Assembly: GCA_021648225.1 (NCBI GenBank)
Contig: JAKITE010000004.1
Coordinates: 1 to 61,477, forward strand
Direction: 5' to 3'
Length of the DNA: 61,477 nucleotides
Source: Paracoccaceae bacterium
Lineage (GTDB): Bacteria; Pseudomonadota; Alphaproteobacteria; Rhodobacterales; Rhodobacteraceae
In this document: positions 33,547 to 42,356 of the stretch, one piece after another
How positions within the stretch are numbered: the stretch's first letter is position 1
Layout of the letters: every line of letters starts with the position of its first letter
The notes under the pieces: generated by a model
What the model saw: the letters and a program-made list of their open reading frames with translations, nothing else
Told to the model about the DNA's origin: nothing
The model's database searches: none
Program-made: the position numbers and the translations under genes

Positions 33547-33632
33547 GTTGATTTTGCCAAAACCCACATCTAAACCCTACTCCAAAAATATTCGTCACCA
33601 TTTGTGATTTGTTTAACAAAGCCTGCTTTTTG

Positions 33633-33647
33633 TTAATTAATTGTTAA
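33633..33647. promoter_or_regulatory. CtrA-like TTAA-N7-TTAA site upstream of EPS operon
   Basis: TTAATTAATTGTTAA matches the alphaproteobacterial CtrA consensus (TTAA, seven bases, TTAA). It is 86 bases before the start of the first rightward EPS gene, in an A/T-rich 186-base gap, so chance occurrence is possible. Confidence 0.4.
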
Positions 33648-33732
33648 TACAGGGTAATTTAAGTTAAATTTTAATCAGATTGTTTTTACTCCGCATAAAT
33701 CCTGCTGGGGGCTGGTTAACGATTTAATTCTT

Positions 33733-34866
33733 GTGATGGTTCGGAGTATCCCAGTGGTTGTAAATATAACAAGTTTTGCATTTGTGTTCAGCTTTGCCAT
33801 TACCCTGCTGGTTAGTGCTGTATTGGTTGGCACCAAAAATATTCATGGCCGGTTTTCAAATGATCAGGGCTTTGGGGTTCAGAAATTTCATATCGGGTCG
33901 ATTCCGCGTATTGGTGGCATTGCCATTGCGGCCGGATTTTTTATCGGGGTCATGGTTTTGCCAAAACCCATGGTCGGGCCGGTTTTGTTGATCGGGCTTG
34001 CGGGAATTCCGGCATTATTAATTGGCTTGCTAGAGGATGTGACCAAACGGATTTCGGTGCGGGTTCGGCTTTTTTCAACCATTTTGTCGGGGTTGATATT
34101 TGTTTTGGCCAGTGGCTATGCACTGCAAAATATAGGCATTTCTGCTGTGAACGCAGTGTTGGTTTTTCCGGCTATTTCGATTGGGCTTACTGCTTTTGCG
34201 ATTGGCGGTGTTGCCAATTCGATCAACCTGATTGACGGGTTTAACGGGCTGGCGATTGGCACATTGGTTCTGATTTCAATTGCTTTTGCGCTGGTTGGCT
34301 GGCGGATTGGCGACGGGTTTGTTTTTGGATTTGCCTTGTTTCTTGCCAGCATTTTTTCCGGACTTATGGTGCTGAATTTCCCGATGGGAAAGATTTTTCT
34401 GGGCGATGGCGGCGCGTATTTTTCCGGTTATCTGGTGGCGGTTCTGGCGGTGATGTTGCCGGTTCGCAACCCCGAAATTTCGCCCTGGATCAGCCTTTTA
34501 ATCCTTGGCTATCCGATCACCGAAACCGTTGTTTCCATTGCGCGGCGCAGCATGTCGGCTGGCAAAAAAATCGGCCAACCCGATAGTGGCCATTTGCATC
34601 ACAAGGTATATTTTAACTGGTCGGAACAATTGCAAACCCTGTTTGGTAAACATGTTTCGCAAAACTCGGTCACCAGTATTGTGATCTGGATAATCCCGCT
34701 GCCGGCATTGTTTTTTGTGATTTTTGCGGAACTGACCCTGAAAAATGCTTTGTTGGCATTGGTATTTATGTTGCTGGTTTACGGGGCAATGTATTTGGCA
34801 ACCATGCAGGGCAGCACCAAAAAGCCAACCCGACTGGCCAAGCTTAAAGAGTTGCACCAAAAATGA
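33733..34866 (+). CDS. WecA-like undecaprenyl-phosphate sugar-1-phosphate transferase
   Basis: 377 residues with about eleven helices, family MraY/WecA (polytopic PNPT). Conserved blocks are GGIAIAAGFFIG, LLEDVTKRISVRVRL (the EDxxK variant of the DDxxD site), NSINLIDGFNGLA, MGKIFLGDGGAYFSG and the His pair DSGHLHHKVYF. It transfers a HexNAc-1-phosphate from UDP-sugar to undecaprenyl phosphate, starting a lipid-linked glycan. It opens the rightward EPS operon and its ATGA overlaps the start of gmd. No convincing ribosome site is visible, so a later start is possible. Confidence 0.85.
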   Translation: MMVRSIPVVVNITSFAFVFSFAITLLVSAVLVGTKNIHGRFSNDQGFGVQKFHIGSIPRIGGIAIAAGFFIGVMVLPKPMVGPVLLIGLAGIPALLIGLLEDVTKRISVRVRLFSTILSGLIFVLASGYALQNIGISAVNAVLVFPAISIGLTAFAIGGVANSINLIDGFNGLAIGTLVLISIAFALVGWRIGDGFVFGFALFLASIFSGLMVLNFPMGKIFLGDGGAYFSGYLVAVLAVMLPVRNPEISPWISLLILGYPITETVVSIARRSMSAGKKIGQPDSGHLHHKVYFNWSEQLQTLFGKHVSQNSVTSIVIWIIPLPALFFVIFAELTLKNALLALVFMLLVYGAMYLATMQGSTKKPTRLAKLKELHQK

Positions 34867-35993
34867 AAAACTGCGTTGAAAAAGTTGCATTGATCACCGG
34901 TATTACCGGACAGGACGGGTCTTATCTGGCTGAATTTTTGCTGGGCAAAGGTTATGTGGTGCATGGCATTAAGCGCAGGTCGTCATCATTTAATACCCAG
35001 CGGATTGATCACATTTATCAAGCGCCGAATGATGGGCAAAACCGGTTTATTCTGCATTACGGCGACCTGTCGGATGCAAGCAATATCACCAAAATCATCC
35101 AAAAGGTCCAACCGGACGAGATTTATAATCTGGCAGCCCAATCCCATGTTGCGGTCAGTTTTGAAACGCCGGAATATACTGCTGATATCGATGCTTTGGG
35201 CAGTTTGCGAATTTTGGAGGCTATCCGGCTGCTGGGGCTTGAAAAAACCACAAAGTTTTATCAGGCTTCCACGTCTGAATTATATGGCAAGGTTGTCGAA
35301 ACGCCGCAATCCGAAACCACGCCATTTTACCCGCGATCGCCCTATGCGGTGGCCAAAATGTATGCCCATTGGATCACGATAAATTACCGCGAGGCATTCG
35401 GTATTTTTGCCTGTAACGGCATATTGTTTAACCACGAATCGCCGCGTCGTGGCGAAACCTTTGTTACCCGCAAAATCACCCGGGGGCTGGCCAATATTTC
35501 GCAAGGAGTCGAGGCGTGTTTGTATCTGGGCAATCTTGATGCCAAACGCGACTGGGGCCATGCAAAAGACTATGTCCGGATGCAATGGATGATGCTGCAA
35601 CAGGACAGACCCGAGGATTTTGTGATTGCCACCGGCGTGCAACATTCGGTGCGGGAATTTGTGCAAATGGCTGCGCAAAAGCTGGGCATTACCCTTCGAT
35701 TTCAAGGGCAGGGTCTGGATGAAATTGCCATTGTCGAAACGGTGAATTGGCGCGATTGCCCGGGCATTAAACGCGGTGACATCATTGTTCGGGTCGATGC
35801 ACGGTATTATCGCCCTGCCGAGGTGGAAACCCTGTTGGGGGATCCGGGCAAAGCCCGACGGTTGCTGGGCTGGGCGCCGGAAATTTCGCTTGACCAGCTT
35901 TGTGCTGAAATGGTTGCCAATGATTTGAATGATGCCAAAAAGAACGCGCTATTGCAGGAGCATGGTTTTGAGCCAAATATCTGTGTCGAGTGA
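34863..35993 (+). CDS. gmd: GDP-mannose 4,6-dehydratase
   Basis: 376 residues. Rossmann GITGQDGSYLAEFLLGKGY is at the start, SSSFNTQRIDHIY follows, and the catalytic Thr/Glu and YxxxK are in STSELYGKV and SPYAVAKMYAHW. It converts GDP-mannose to GDP-4-keto-6-deoxymannose. It overlaps the WecA-like gene by ATGA and is followed by the fucose synthase gene, which starts within its 3' end, so the pair makes GDP-L-fucose from the GDP-mannose supplied by manC just downstream. Confidence 0.96.
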   Translation: MKNCVEKVALITGITGQDGSYLAEFLLGKGYVVHGIKRRSSSFNTQRIDHIYQAPNDGQNRFILHYGDLSDASNITKIIQKVQPDEIYNLAAQSHVAVSFETPEYTADIDALGSLRILEAIRLLGLEKTTKFYQASTSELYGKVVETPQSETTPFYPRSPYAVAKMYAHWITINYREAFGIFACNGILFNHESPRRGETFVTRKITRGLANISQGVEACLYLGNLDAKRDWGHAKDYVRMQWMMLQQDRPEDFVIATGVQHSVREFVQMAAQKLGITLRFQGQGLDEIAIVETVNWRDCPGIKRGDIIVRVDARYYRPAEVETLLGDPGKARRLLGWAPEISLDQLCAEMVANDLNDAKKNALLQEHGFEPNICVE

Positions 35994-36951
35994 TCAAAAC
36001 ATATTTGTGACAGGCCATAACGGCATGGCTGGCAGGGCCATTTTGCGAAAATTGCGCCAATGCGGGCAGGGTAATATTATCACCCGCAGCCGCGCGATGC
36101 TGGATCTGACAAACCAGCGCGACGTGATGGATTTTTTCAAATCGGAAAACATTGATCAGGTCTATATTTGTGCAGCCAAGGTTGGCGGTATCAAGGCCAA
36201 TCATGATTTTCCCGCCGCGTTTATCTATGAAAACCTGATGATAGAGGCCAATATCATTCATGGCGCCCATCTGGCCGATATTGAAAAAATCATGTTTCTG
36301 GGGTCCAGCTGTATTTATCCAGCCAACATAGCCCAACCGATCAGGGAATCGGCATTGTTAACCGGAACGCTGGAGCCAACCAATGAGGCCTATGCGATTG
36401 CCAAAATCGCCGGTATCAAATTATGTGAAAGCTATAATCGGCAATATGGCCGGGATTATCGCTGTATTATGCCAACCAATCTGTATGGCAGCCATGACAA
36501 TTATCACCTGGAAAATGCCCATGTCATTCCGGCACTTTTGCACCGGTTTCACCGTGCAGTTCAGGAAAATGCCGATACAATCGACATCTGGGGCAGTGGC
36601 AATGCCCTGCGGGAATTTCTGTATGTTGATGATATGGCGGCGGCTTGTGTGCATCTGATGGAACTGCCTCGTGACAGGTTTTGGCCAGCGGTTTTGCCGA
36701 TGGTCTCGCATGTCAATATTGGATCCGGTCAGGATGTTTCAATCAAACAACTGGCTGAAATGATTGCAAAAATCACCGGATTTTCTGGGGTGCTAAGGTT
36801 TGACAGATCAAAACCCGAAGGGGTGGCGCGCAAGCTTTTGGATAGCTCCTTGGCAAATTCGCTGGGATGGCAGCCGCAAACGGGGTTACAAGAAGGCTTG
36901 GAATTGGCCTATGCTTGGTTTGTGGAAAATCAGGCCGAGTTTAGGAATTAA
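35962..36951 (+). CDS. fcl: GDP-L-fucose synthase
   Basis: About 329 residues. The SDR fold is marked by FVTGHNGMAGRAILRKL, AAKVGGIKANHDFPA, GSSCIYPA and the YAIAKIAGIKLCE Tyr-x3-Lys site, with YGSHDNYHLENAHVIPALLHRF as in known Fcl/WcaG proteins. It epimerises and reduces the Gmd product to GDP-L-fucose. The ATG at 35962 is very close to GGAG, while an in-frame TTG at 35968 has ideal spacing, so the start may be six bases later. The gene overlaps gmd by about 30 bases. Confidence 0.93.
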   Translation: MVLSQISVSSDQNIFVTGHNGMAGRAILRKLRQCGQGNIITRSRAMLDLTNQRDVMDFFKSENIDQVYICAAKVGGIKANHDFPAAFIYENLMIEANIIHGAHLADIEKIMFLGSSCIYPANIAQPIRESALLTGTLEPTNEAYAIAKIAGIKLCESYNRQYGRDYRCIMPTNLYGSHDNYHLENAHVIPALLHRFHRAVQENADTIDIWGSGNALREFLYVDDMAAACVHLMELPRDRFWPAVLPMVSHVNIGSGQDVSIKQLAEMIAKITGFSGVLRFDRSKPEGVARKLLDSSLANSLGWQPQTGLQEGLELAYAWFVENQAEFRN

Positions 36952-36952
36952 G

Positions 36953-38389
36953 ATGATAAAAACAAACCGAGTTGAACAGGAAATTTTGCCGGTTATTCTT
37001 GCGGGCGGGTCGGGCACGCGGCTTTGGCCTTTGTCGCGAAAACATTATGCAAAACAATATCTGGCGATTGGCAGTGACAATACCATGTTGCAAGAAACCT
37101 TGTTGCGGCTGACCGGCATGGCGCATTTGCCGCCCATCCTGATTTGCAACGAGGAAACCCGGTTTCTGGCGGCAGAGCAGGTGCGCCAGATTGACCTTGA
37201 AAACACATTGATCATGCTGGAACCGGTGGGGCGTAACACAGCCCCCGCATTGGCATTGGCGGCATTAGAGGCGGTTTGCAATGGCAAAGACCCGATTTTA
37301 CTGGCCATGCCCGCCGACCATAAAATTGCGGACACCACTGCGTTTCATGCGGCTGTTTCACAAGCGGCAAAGCTGGCCGCTGATGGCCATTTGGTGACCT
37401 TTGGCATTAAACCCGATGCGCCTGAAACCGGCTATGGTTATATTCGTGCCGGTGCGGATATTGCCGGTTCCGGTGCTAAACATGTGGACAGGTTTGTCGA
37501 AAAACCGGATTTGCAAACCGCCAAAAGATTTCTGGATCAAGGCGGATATTACTGGAATAGCGGCATATTCATGTTTCGGGCCAGCCGCTATCTGGCAGAG
37601 CTGGAAAGCTTTCGCCCCGATATTTTGCGTGCCTGTCAGGATGCCTTTGCGGGCCGAAAAATTGACCTCGATTTTGTGCGTTACAGCAAACAGGCTTTTC
37701 TGGATTGCCCTGCGGAATCAATTGATTATGCGGTGATGGAACATACCGAATCATCCGCCGTGGTGCCGTTTGACGCAGGCTGGAGCGACATCGGTTCCTG
37801 GACAGCATTATGGGAAAATTCGCCAAAAGACGCCGACGGGAATTGTATTATCGGCGATGTACTGAACGAAAACGGCAGCGGTAATTATATCAATTCCGGC
37901 CATCGGCTGGTGGCGGCGGTTGGTGTCAAAGACATGGTGATTGTCGAAACCAAAGATGTGGTTTTTATCGCGCCCAAAAGCGAGGTTGAAAACATTAAAT
38001 CGGTTGTCGAAAAGCTAAAAGCAGCCGGGCGCGAAGAGGTAAATTACCACCGCGATGTTTATCGGCCATGGGGCAAATATGACACAGTCGATATGGGTGA
38101 CCGGTATCAGGTAAAGCGCATTACGGTTAATCCGGGTGCCAAATTATCGGTGCAAAAACACCACCACCGCGCCGAACATTGGGTGGTTGTCAAAGGCACC
38201 GCCAAGGTGACGCGGGGCGATGAAACCCTGTTGCTTACCGAAAACCAGTCTACGTATATTCCGCTGGGTGAAATCCATGCGCTGGAAAACCCCGGTCTGG
38301 TGGCGCTGGAGCTGATAGAAGTGCAATCGGGCACCTATCTGGGCGAGGACGATATTATCCGGTTTGAAGATAAATATGGCCGTAGCTAA
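36953..38389 (+). CDS. manC: Mannose-1-phosphate guanylyltransferase / mannose-6-phosphate isomerase
   Basis: 478 residues, the bifunctional ManC/AlgA type. The nucleotidyltransferase domain has LAGGSGTRLWPLSRKHYAKQ and the sugar loop FVEKPD; the C-terminal cupin isomerase domain (about 350-478) has YRPWGKYDTVD and KHHHRAEHWVVVKGTAKV with metal-binding His residues. Together these give GDP-mannose from fructose-6-phosphate once a phosphomannomutase, absent here, supplies mannose-1-phosphate. It starts one base after the fcl stop. Confidence 0.95.
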   Translation: MIKTNRVEQEILPVILAGGSGTRLWPLSRKHYAKQYLAIGSDNTMLQETLLRLTGMAHLPPILICNEETRFLAAEQVRQIDLENTLIMLEPVGRNTAPALALAALEAVCNGKDPILLAMPADHKIADTTAFHAAVSQAAKLAADGHLVTFGIKPDAPETGYGYIRAGADIAGSGAKHVDRFVEKPDLQTAKRFLDQGGYYWNSGIFMFRASRYLAELESFRPDILRACQDAFAGRKIDLDFVRYSKQAFLDCPAESIDYAVMEHTESSAVVPFDAGWSDIGSWTALWENSPKDADGNCIIGDVLNENGSGNYINSGHRLVAAVGVKDMVIVETKDVVFIAPKSEVENIKSVVEKLKAAGREEVNYHRDVYRPWGKYDTVDMGDRYQVKRITVNPGAKLSVQKHHHRAEHWVVVKGTAKVTRGDETLLLTENQSTYIPLGEIHALENPGLVALELIEVQSGTYLGEDDIIRFEDKYGRS

Positions 38390-39743
38390 GCCGGAATTTT
38401 TGCAAAAACAGGCGGTTGGGCCGCAAAAAACCATGCGCGAAACCGTGTCGGTTTTTGGCATTAAAATGCTGGGGCTTTTGGCTGGGTTTATCAGCATTTC
38501 GGTGCTGGCGCAAATGGTGCAACAGGCGGATTTGGGGCTTTATTTGCTGGTCTTTAGCCTGTCGGGTTTTTTTGGCATTTGTATCCAGTTTGGTCTTGGC
38601 AGTGTTTCGCTGAAACGTCTGGCAGAAACCGTTGCGCGGGGCGAGGGCTGGAAAACCGGTGGAATTATGGCAGCGGCGTTGCGGATATTGCTGGTTTTGT
38701 TCGGGATATTTGCGGTTTTCTGGGTTTTGGGGGTTAACCGGCTGGTGTTGAACGGTTTGTTTTCGCTTGAAACCACGGGGTTTATTTCGGTTATTCTGCT
38801 ATTATGGGCCGGGCTGTTTGCCCTGCAAAAACTGATTGCCGAGAGCCTGCGCGGCCTGCATATGATCCGTGCTGCCAGCATTTTTGACGGGGCGGGCAGC
38901 GCGGTTTTTCTTGGCATTATCTTACTGATATTTTTTGGATTTTCGGCTGAAATCTGGCTTGAAACAGTGTTAATTATTGCGGTTACGGTGTTTGGCGTAA
39001 CGGGTTTGATCGGGCTTTTGATGTTGCAAAAGCATACCCGTTTTGTTGGCTCGGGGCCTGTGGGGGTGCCGTTCGGGGTTTTGGTGTTGGCTGGTCCGGT
39101 ATTTCTGACTGAAATGGCTGTTTTTGTTAATAATCAGGCCGATTTATGGGTTGTCGCGGCGTTTTTACCAGCCGGGGATGTTGCGAATTACGGGGTTGTT
39201 CTGCGCATTGCTATTTTGGTTATGTTGCCAAGCATTGTTGCCAATGCGGTGATTATTCCCAAAATTATCCAGCTGAATACCCTTGGCAATCGCGACGGGT
39301 TGAACCGGTTATTGGGGGTAAGCGCAGCGCTGGCTTTCGGGGTGACTTTGGCCATGGTTCTGGGGTTGTTTTTGTTTGGAAAACAGGCTTTGGCTGTGTT
39401 TTTCGGCCCGTCCTATGCTGTGGCATTTCCGGTGATGATGGTGCTGTGCATCGGGCGCCTGATAAATGTGTTTACCGGGTCTTGCGGGCAGGTTCTTTTG
39501 TTTTGCGGGCATGCCAAAAAGATGATGGTTTCTACGGTGGTTTTCTCTGCTGTTTCACTGTTGATTGCGCTGTTACTGGTCAAAGGATTTGGCCCAATCG
39601 GAGTGGCATTCGGGTTTGCGCTTGGCATGGCTGGCCAGAATATTGTGCAATATTTACTGGTTCGCAGGTTGATCTCTGTGTCAACCATCGCTGATTTCTC
39701 GGTTTTGTTTGAACGGCATGCCCCGGCAAGGAGCATCAAATGA
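38376..39743 (+). CDS. Wzx/MATE-type oligosaccharide flippase
   Basis: About 455 residues with twelve to fourteen hydrophobic helices, matching the polysaccharide flippase (MOP superfamily) layout: SVFGIKMLGLLAGFISISVLAQ at the start, LLVFSLSGFFGI, and PVFLTEMAVFVNNQADLW beginning the second half. It would flip undecaprenyl-linked repeat units across the inner membrane. The ATG at 38376 lies within the last 14 bases of manC. The C-terminus runs into an ATGA overlap with the next gene. Only low sequence conservation is expected in this family. Confidence 0.8.
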   Translation: MAVAKPEFLQKQAVGPQKTMRETVSVFGIKMLGLLAGFISISVLAQMVQQADLGLYLLVFSLSGFFGICIQFGLGSVSLKRLAETVARGEGWKTGGIMAAALRILLVLFGIFAVFWVLGVNRLVLNGLFSLETTGFISVILLLWAGLFALQKLIAESLRGLHMIRAASIFDGAGSAVFLGIILLIFFGFSAEIWLETVLIIAVTVFGVTGLIGLLMLQKHTRFVGSGPVGVPFGVLVLAGPVFLTEMAVFVNNQADLWVVAAFLPAGDVANYGVVLRIAILVMLPSIVANAVIIPKIIQLNTLGNRDGLNRLLGVSAALAFGVTLAMVLGLFLFGKQALAVFFGPSYAVAFPVMMVLCIGRLINVFTGSCGQVLLFCGHAKKMMVSTVVFSAVSLLIALLLVKGFGPIGVAFGFALGMAGQNIVQYLLVRRLISVSTIADFSVLFERHAPARSIK

Positions 39744-40516
39744 ATGTGGTTTCAGACCTCGGGCGGGACGCCACATTTGATATTTTGGGGCTGGATATTG
39801 CAGTAACCGATTTGGGGTGCGCATCGCAGGATATTATCAATTGGGCCAAGGATACGCAGGGCCGGTTTGTCTGTGTGCGTGATGTGCACGGGGTGATGTT
39901 ATCCGATAATTCTCTGCATCTAAAATCTCTGCACCGCGACGCGGCGATGATAACGCCGGACGGCATGCCGCTGGTTTGGCTGGGTCGGTTGGCCGGGCAT
40001 AAAGTTGGCAGGGCCTGCGGGGCGGATTTGATGGAAAACATTATTGATCAGGGGCAGGCGAGGCAGATTAAGCATTACTTTTTTGGTGGTGCGGCAGGGG
40101 TTGCTGAAATGTTGGCCAATACCTTTGGCAAAAAACACCCGAATGCGTTGATTGTTGGCCATGAAAGCCCGCCATTCAGGGCGTTTTCAAATGATGAAAA
40201 TGCCGCGATGATTAGCCGGATCAAAGCCAGCGGTGCCGATATTGTCTGGGTTGGCATGTCGACCCCCAAACAGGAATTCTGGATGCATTCGGTATATAAA
40301 TCCTTGCCTGTAACCCTGATCGGGGTTGGGGCGGCGTTTGATTTTCATAGCGGCAAGGTCAATCGTGCGCCGCGATGGATGCAAAAATCCGGTCTGGAAT
40401 GGCTGCACCGGCTGGGTTCCGAACCACGCCGGTTATGGCGCAGATATTTGATTCTGGCGCCAAAATTTACCTGGAAAGTGCTGCGTAAAAAAGCTGCGAT
40501 TGGAAAAATACGGTGA
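39740..40516 (+). CDS. WecG/TagA/CpsF family glycosyltransferase
   Basis: 258 residues, GT26. Conserved blocks are TPDGMPLVWLGRLAG, ACGADLMEN, HYFFGGAAGVAEML and WVGMSTPKQEFWMH, with a basic C-terminus (RAPRWMQKSGLEWLHRL). Family members add ManNAc or ManNAcA from the UDP-sugar to a polyprenyl-PP-GlcNAc acceptor. A wecB gene in the same operon would provide UDP-ManNAc; no dehydrogenase (wecC) is present, so ManNAc itself is the likely donor. The protein acts on the inner face of the membrane. Confidence 0.9.
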   Translation: MNVVSDLGRDATFDILGLDIAVTDLGCASQDIINWAKDTQGRFVCVRDVHGVMLSDNSLHLKSLHRDAAMITPDGMPLVWLGRLAGHKVGRACGADLMENIIDQGQARQIKHYFFGGAAGVAEMLANTFGKKHPNALIVGHESPPFRAFSNDENAAMISRIKASGADIVWVGMSTPKQEFWMHSVYKSLPVTLIGVGAAFDFHSGKVNRAPRWMQKSGLEWLHRLGSEPRRLWRRYLILAPKFTWKVLRKKAAIGKIR

Positions 40517-41406
40517 AAATGTCAGTTATCACAGCCGCATATAATATGGAGGGTCTGGTGGAACAGACGCTCAAATCCGTGGCGGCGCAAACCGTGCGGC
40601 CGCAATATATTGTCATTGACGGAAAATCCAGCGATGGCAGTCTGGCAATATATCAGCAATACCGAAATTGCATTGATGTGCTGGTTTCCGAACCGGATGA
40701 CGGCCAGTATCATGCGATTGAAAAGGGCATGAAACGGGCAACTGGCGAGATATTATGCTGGTTGAATGCCGATGATATTTTGATGCCCTGGACGGTTTCG
40801 GTGGTAAGCGAGATTTTCGAAAAATTCCCGGATATCATGTGGATAACCGGATTACTTTCGTTTTTGAATGGCAAGGGGCAGTTGGTGCAGGTGCAAAAGA
40901 ATCTGGCCAGCTATCCGCAAAAATCTATTGCGGCGGGCCGGTATTCGGGCAAGTTTGCCGGATATTTGCAGCAAGAAAGCATGTTTTGGCGCCGCTCGCT
41001 TTGGGATCAGGTTGACGGGCTGGATTTGAATTATCAACTGGCGGCGGATTTTGATTTATGGACAAGATTTGCCAAAATCACCCCTTTGGTGCCGGTGGAT
41101 ATTCCGCTGGCCGCGTTTCGCGAAAGGCCCGGTGAACAGCGCTCATCGGAATTTGCCGATCAATACACGCAGGAGGTGGAAAAATGCTGTCGGAACCTGC
41201 CGCCAGCCAATTTTGTCTGGCGGTTTTTTGCAGGCAAAGGCGTGGTTTTTCAAAACCTGTGCCGGATGTTCAGGGTAAAGCGCAGCCGTGCCATTATTTA
41301 TTCGCGTAAAAACAGGGCATGGCAGGAAATCCGGTCTTTTCGCTCGGGGTCGCGGATGACGTTTCAGCAACTTGTGCATGAATATTCGATGCGGCGGCGA
41401 TCATGA
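40513..41406 (+). CDS. Family 2 glycosyltransferase
   Basis: 297 residues. GT-A fold: SVITAAYNMEGLVEQTLKS at the start, VIDGKSSDGSLAIY, EPDDGQYHAIEKGM, and the DxD-type metal site CWLNADDIL, with the acceptor-side QQESMFWRRSLWDQV. It probably adds one sugar to the lipid-linked repeat unit. A GTG at 40513 (GTGA overlap with the previous stop) or an ATG six bases later can start it. The donor sugar cannot be deduced. Confidence 0.88.
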   Translation: MKMSVITAAYNMEGLVEQTLKSVAAQTVRPQYIVIDGKSSDGSLAIYQQYRNCIDVLVSEPDDGQYHAIEKGMKRATGEILCWLNADDILMPWTVSVVSEIFEKFPDIMWITGLLSFLNGKGQLVQVQKNLASYPQKSIAAGRYSGKFAGYLQQESMFWRRSLWDQVDGLDLNYQLAADFDLWTRFAKITPLVPVDIPLAAFRERPGEQRSSEFADQYTQEVEKCCRNLPPANFVWRFFAGKGVVFQNLCRMFRVKRSRAIIYSRKNRAWQEIRSFRSGSRMTFQQLVHEYSMRRRS

Positions 41407-42356
41407 CCCCGATGTTTTTATTTTCATTGCCGCGATCCGGCTCCACCCTGTTGCAAAGCATTTTGTCGCGCCATGATGAAATCACAACATCAGCCGAACC
41501 GTGGATATTGCTGCCCCTGTTAAGCGCGCGGAAAAATAACCATTTGGTTGCAGATCATGACCAGTCGGTTCTGGTGGATGCGCTGAACGATTTTTGTGCG
41601 GCGCTGCCCAATGGCGATGCAGATTATGCACAAGCGGTTCGGGATTTTGCCCTTGGACTGTATGGAAAAATTGGGGATACAAGGTATTTTCTGGATAAAA
41701 CCCCGCGATATTCGCTGATTGCGCTTGAAATAATCGAGACCTTCCCGGATGCAAAATTTGTGTTTTTGTGGCGCAATCCTTTGGCAATTATGGTCTCGAT
41801 GATTGAGACATGGGGGCAGGGGCGTTGGAACCTGTTTCGGTATTATGCCGACCTTTTCAAGGGGTTGCAGTTGCTTTTGCAAGCAAGGCGGGCATTGGGG
41901 GACCGTGCGATCGACATCCGGTTTGAAGATTTGCTGACCGGCCCCGAACCGCAATTGGCAAGGGTTTCTGATTATCTGGGGCTGGAAATTGCTGTGGATG
42001 ATCTGGGGCAGGAAAACAAAGTGTTAAGTCAGGCACGGCTTGGCGACCCCGGGTTTGGCGAGAAATTTCACGGCCTGTCGGTTTGGCCGGTCGACGCTTG
42101 GCAAAGCTCGGTCAACAATCCGTTGCGGCGGGTTTGGATGCGGCGGTATTTGCGGCAGCTTGGTAATGAAAACCTGAAAATAATGGGGTATAATCTGGAT
42201 GTTTTGCTGGCAGATCTGGACCAGACCAAAGGCGGCTGCAAACATCTGTTTAGCGACGCGGCGTTGATGGTCTATGGTTGGGTTTTTCGTTGGCTGAACC
42301 TGCCGGGATTACGCAAAAAAGCAATGGGCGGACGCCCGGTTCTGGTGCAAAAATGA
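41403..42356 (+). CDS. Sulfotransferase
   Basis: 317 residues. The PAPS 5'-phosphosulfate loop is FLFSLPRSGSTLLQSIL at about residues 4-20, and the 3'-phosphate site is FVFLWRNPLAIMVSMIETW at about 118-136, as in Sulfotransfer_3 proteins. YFLDKTPRYSL lies between. Its place inside the EPS operon, with ATGA overlaps on both sides, argues that it sulfates the polymer or its lipid-linked precursor, a modification typical of marine polysaccharides. The position sulfated is unknown. Confidence 0.85.
   Translation: MTPMFLFSLPRSGSTLLQSILSRHDEITTSAEPWILLPLLSARKNNHLVADHDQSVLVDALNDFCAALPNGDADYAQAVRDFALGLYGKIGDTRYFLDKTPRYSLIALEIIETFPDAKFVFLWRNPLAIMVSMIETWGQGRWNLFRYYADLFKGLQLLLQARRALGDRAIDIRFEDLLTGPEPQLARVSDYLGLEIAVDDLGQENKVLSQARLGDPGFGEKFHGLSVWPVDAWQSSVNNPLRRVWMRRYLRQLGNENLKIMGYNLDVLLADLDQTKGGCKHLFSDAALMVYGWVFRWLNLPGLRKKAMGGRPVLVQK

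Noticed and set aside
33060..33569. A leftward 169-codon frame over the small secreted protein gene.
   Set aside because: The + strand frame has a signal peptide and good ribosome site; the antisense frame has low-complexity Ser/Thr content and overlaps the divergent promoter region.
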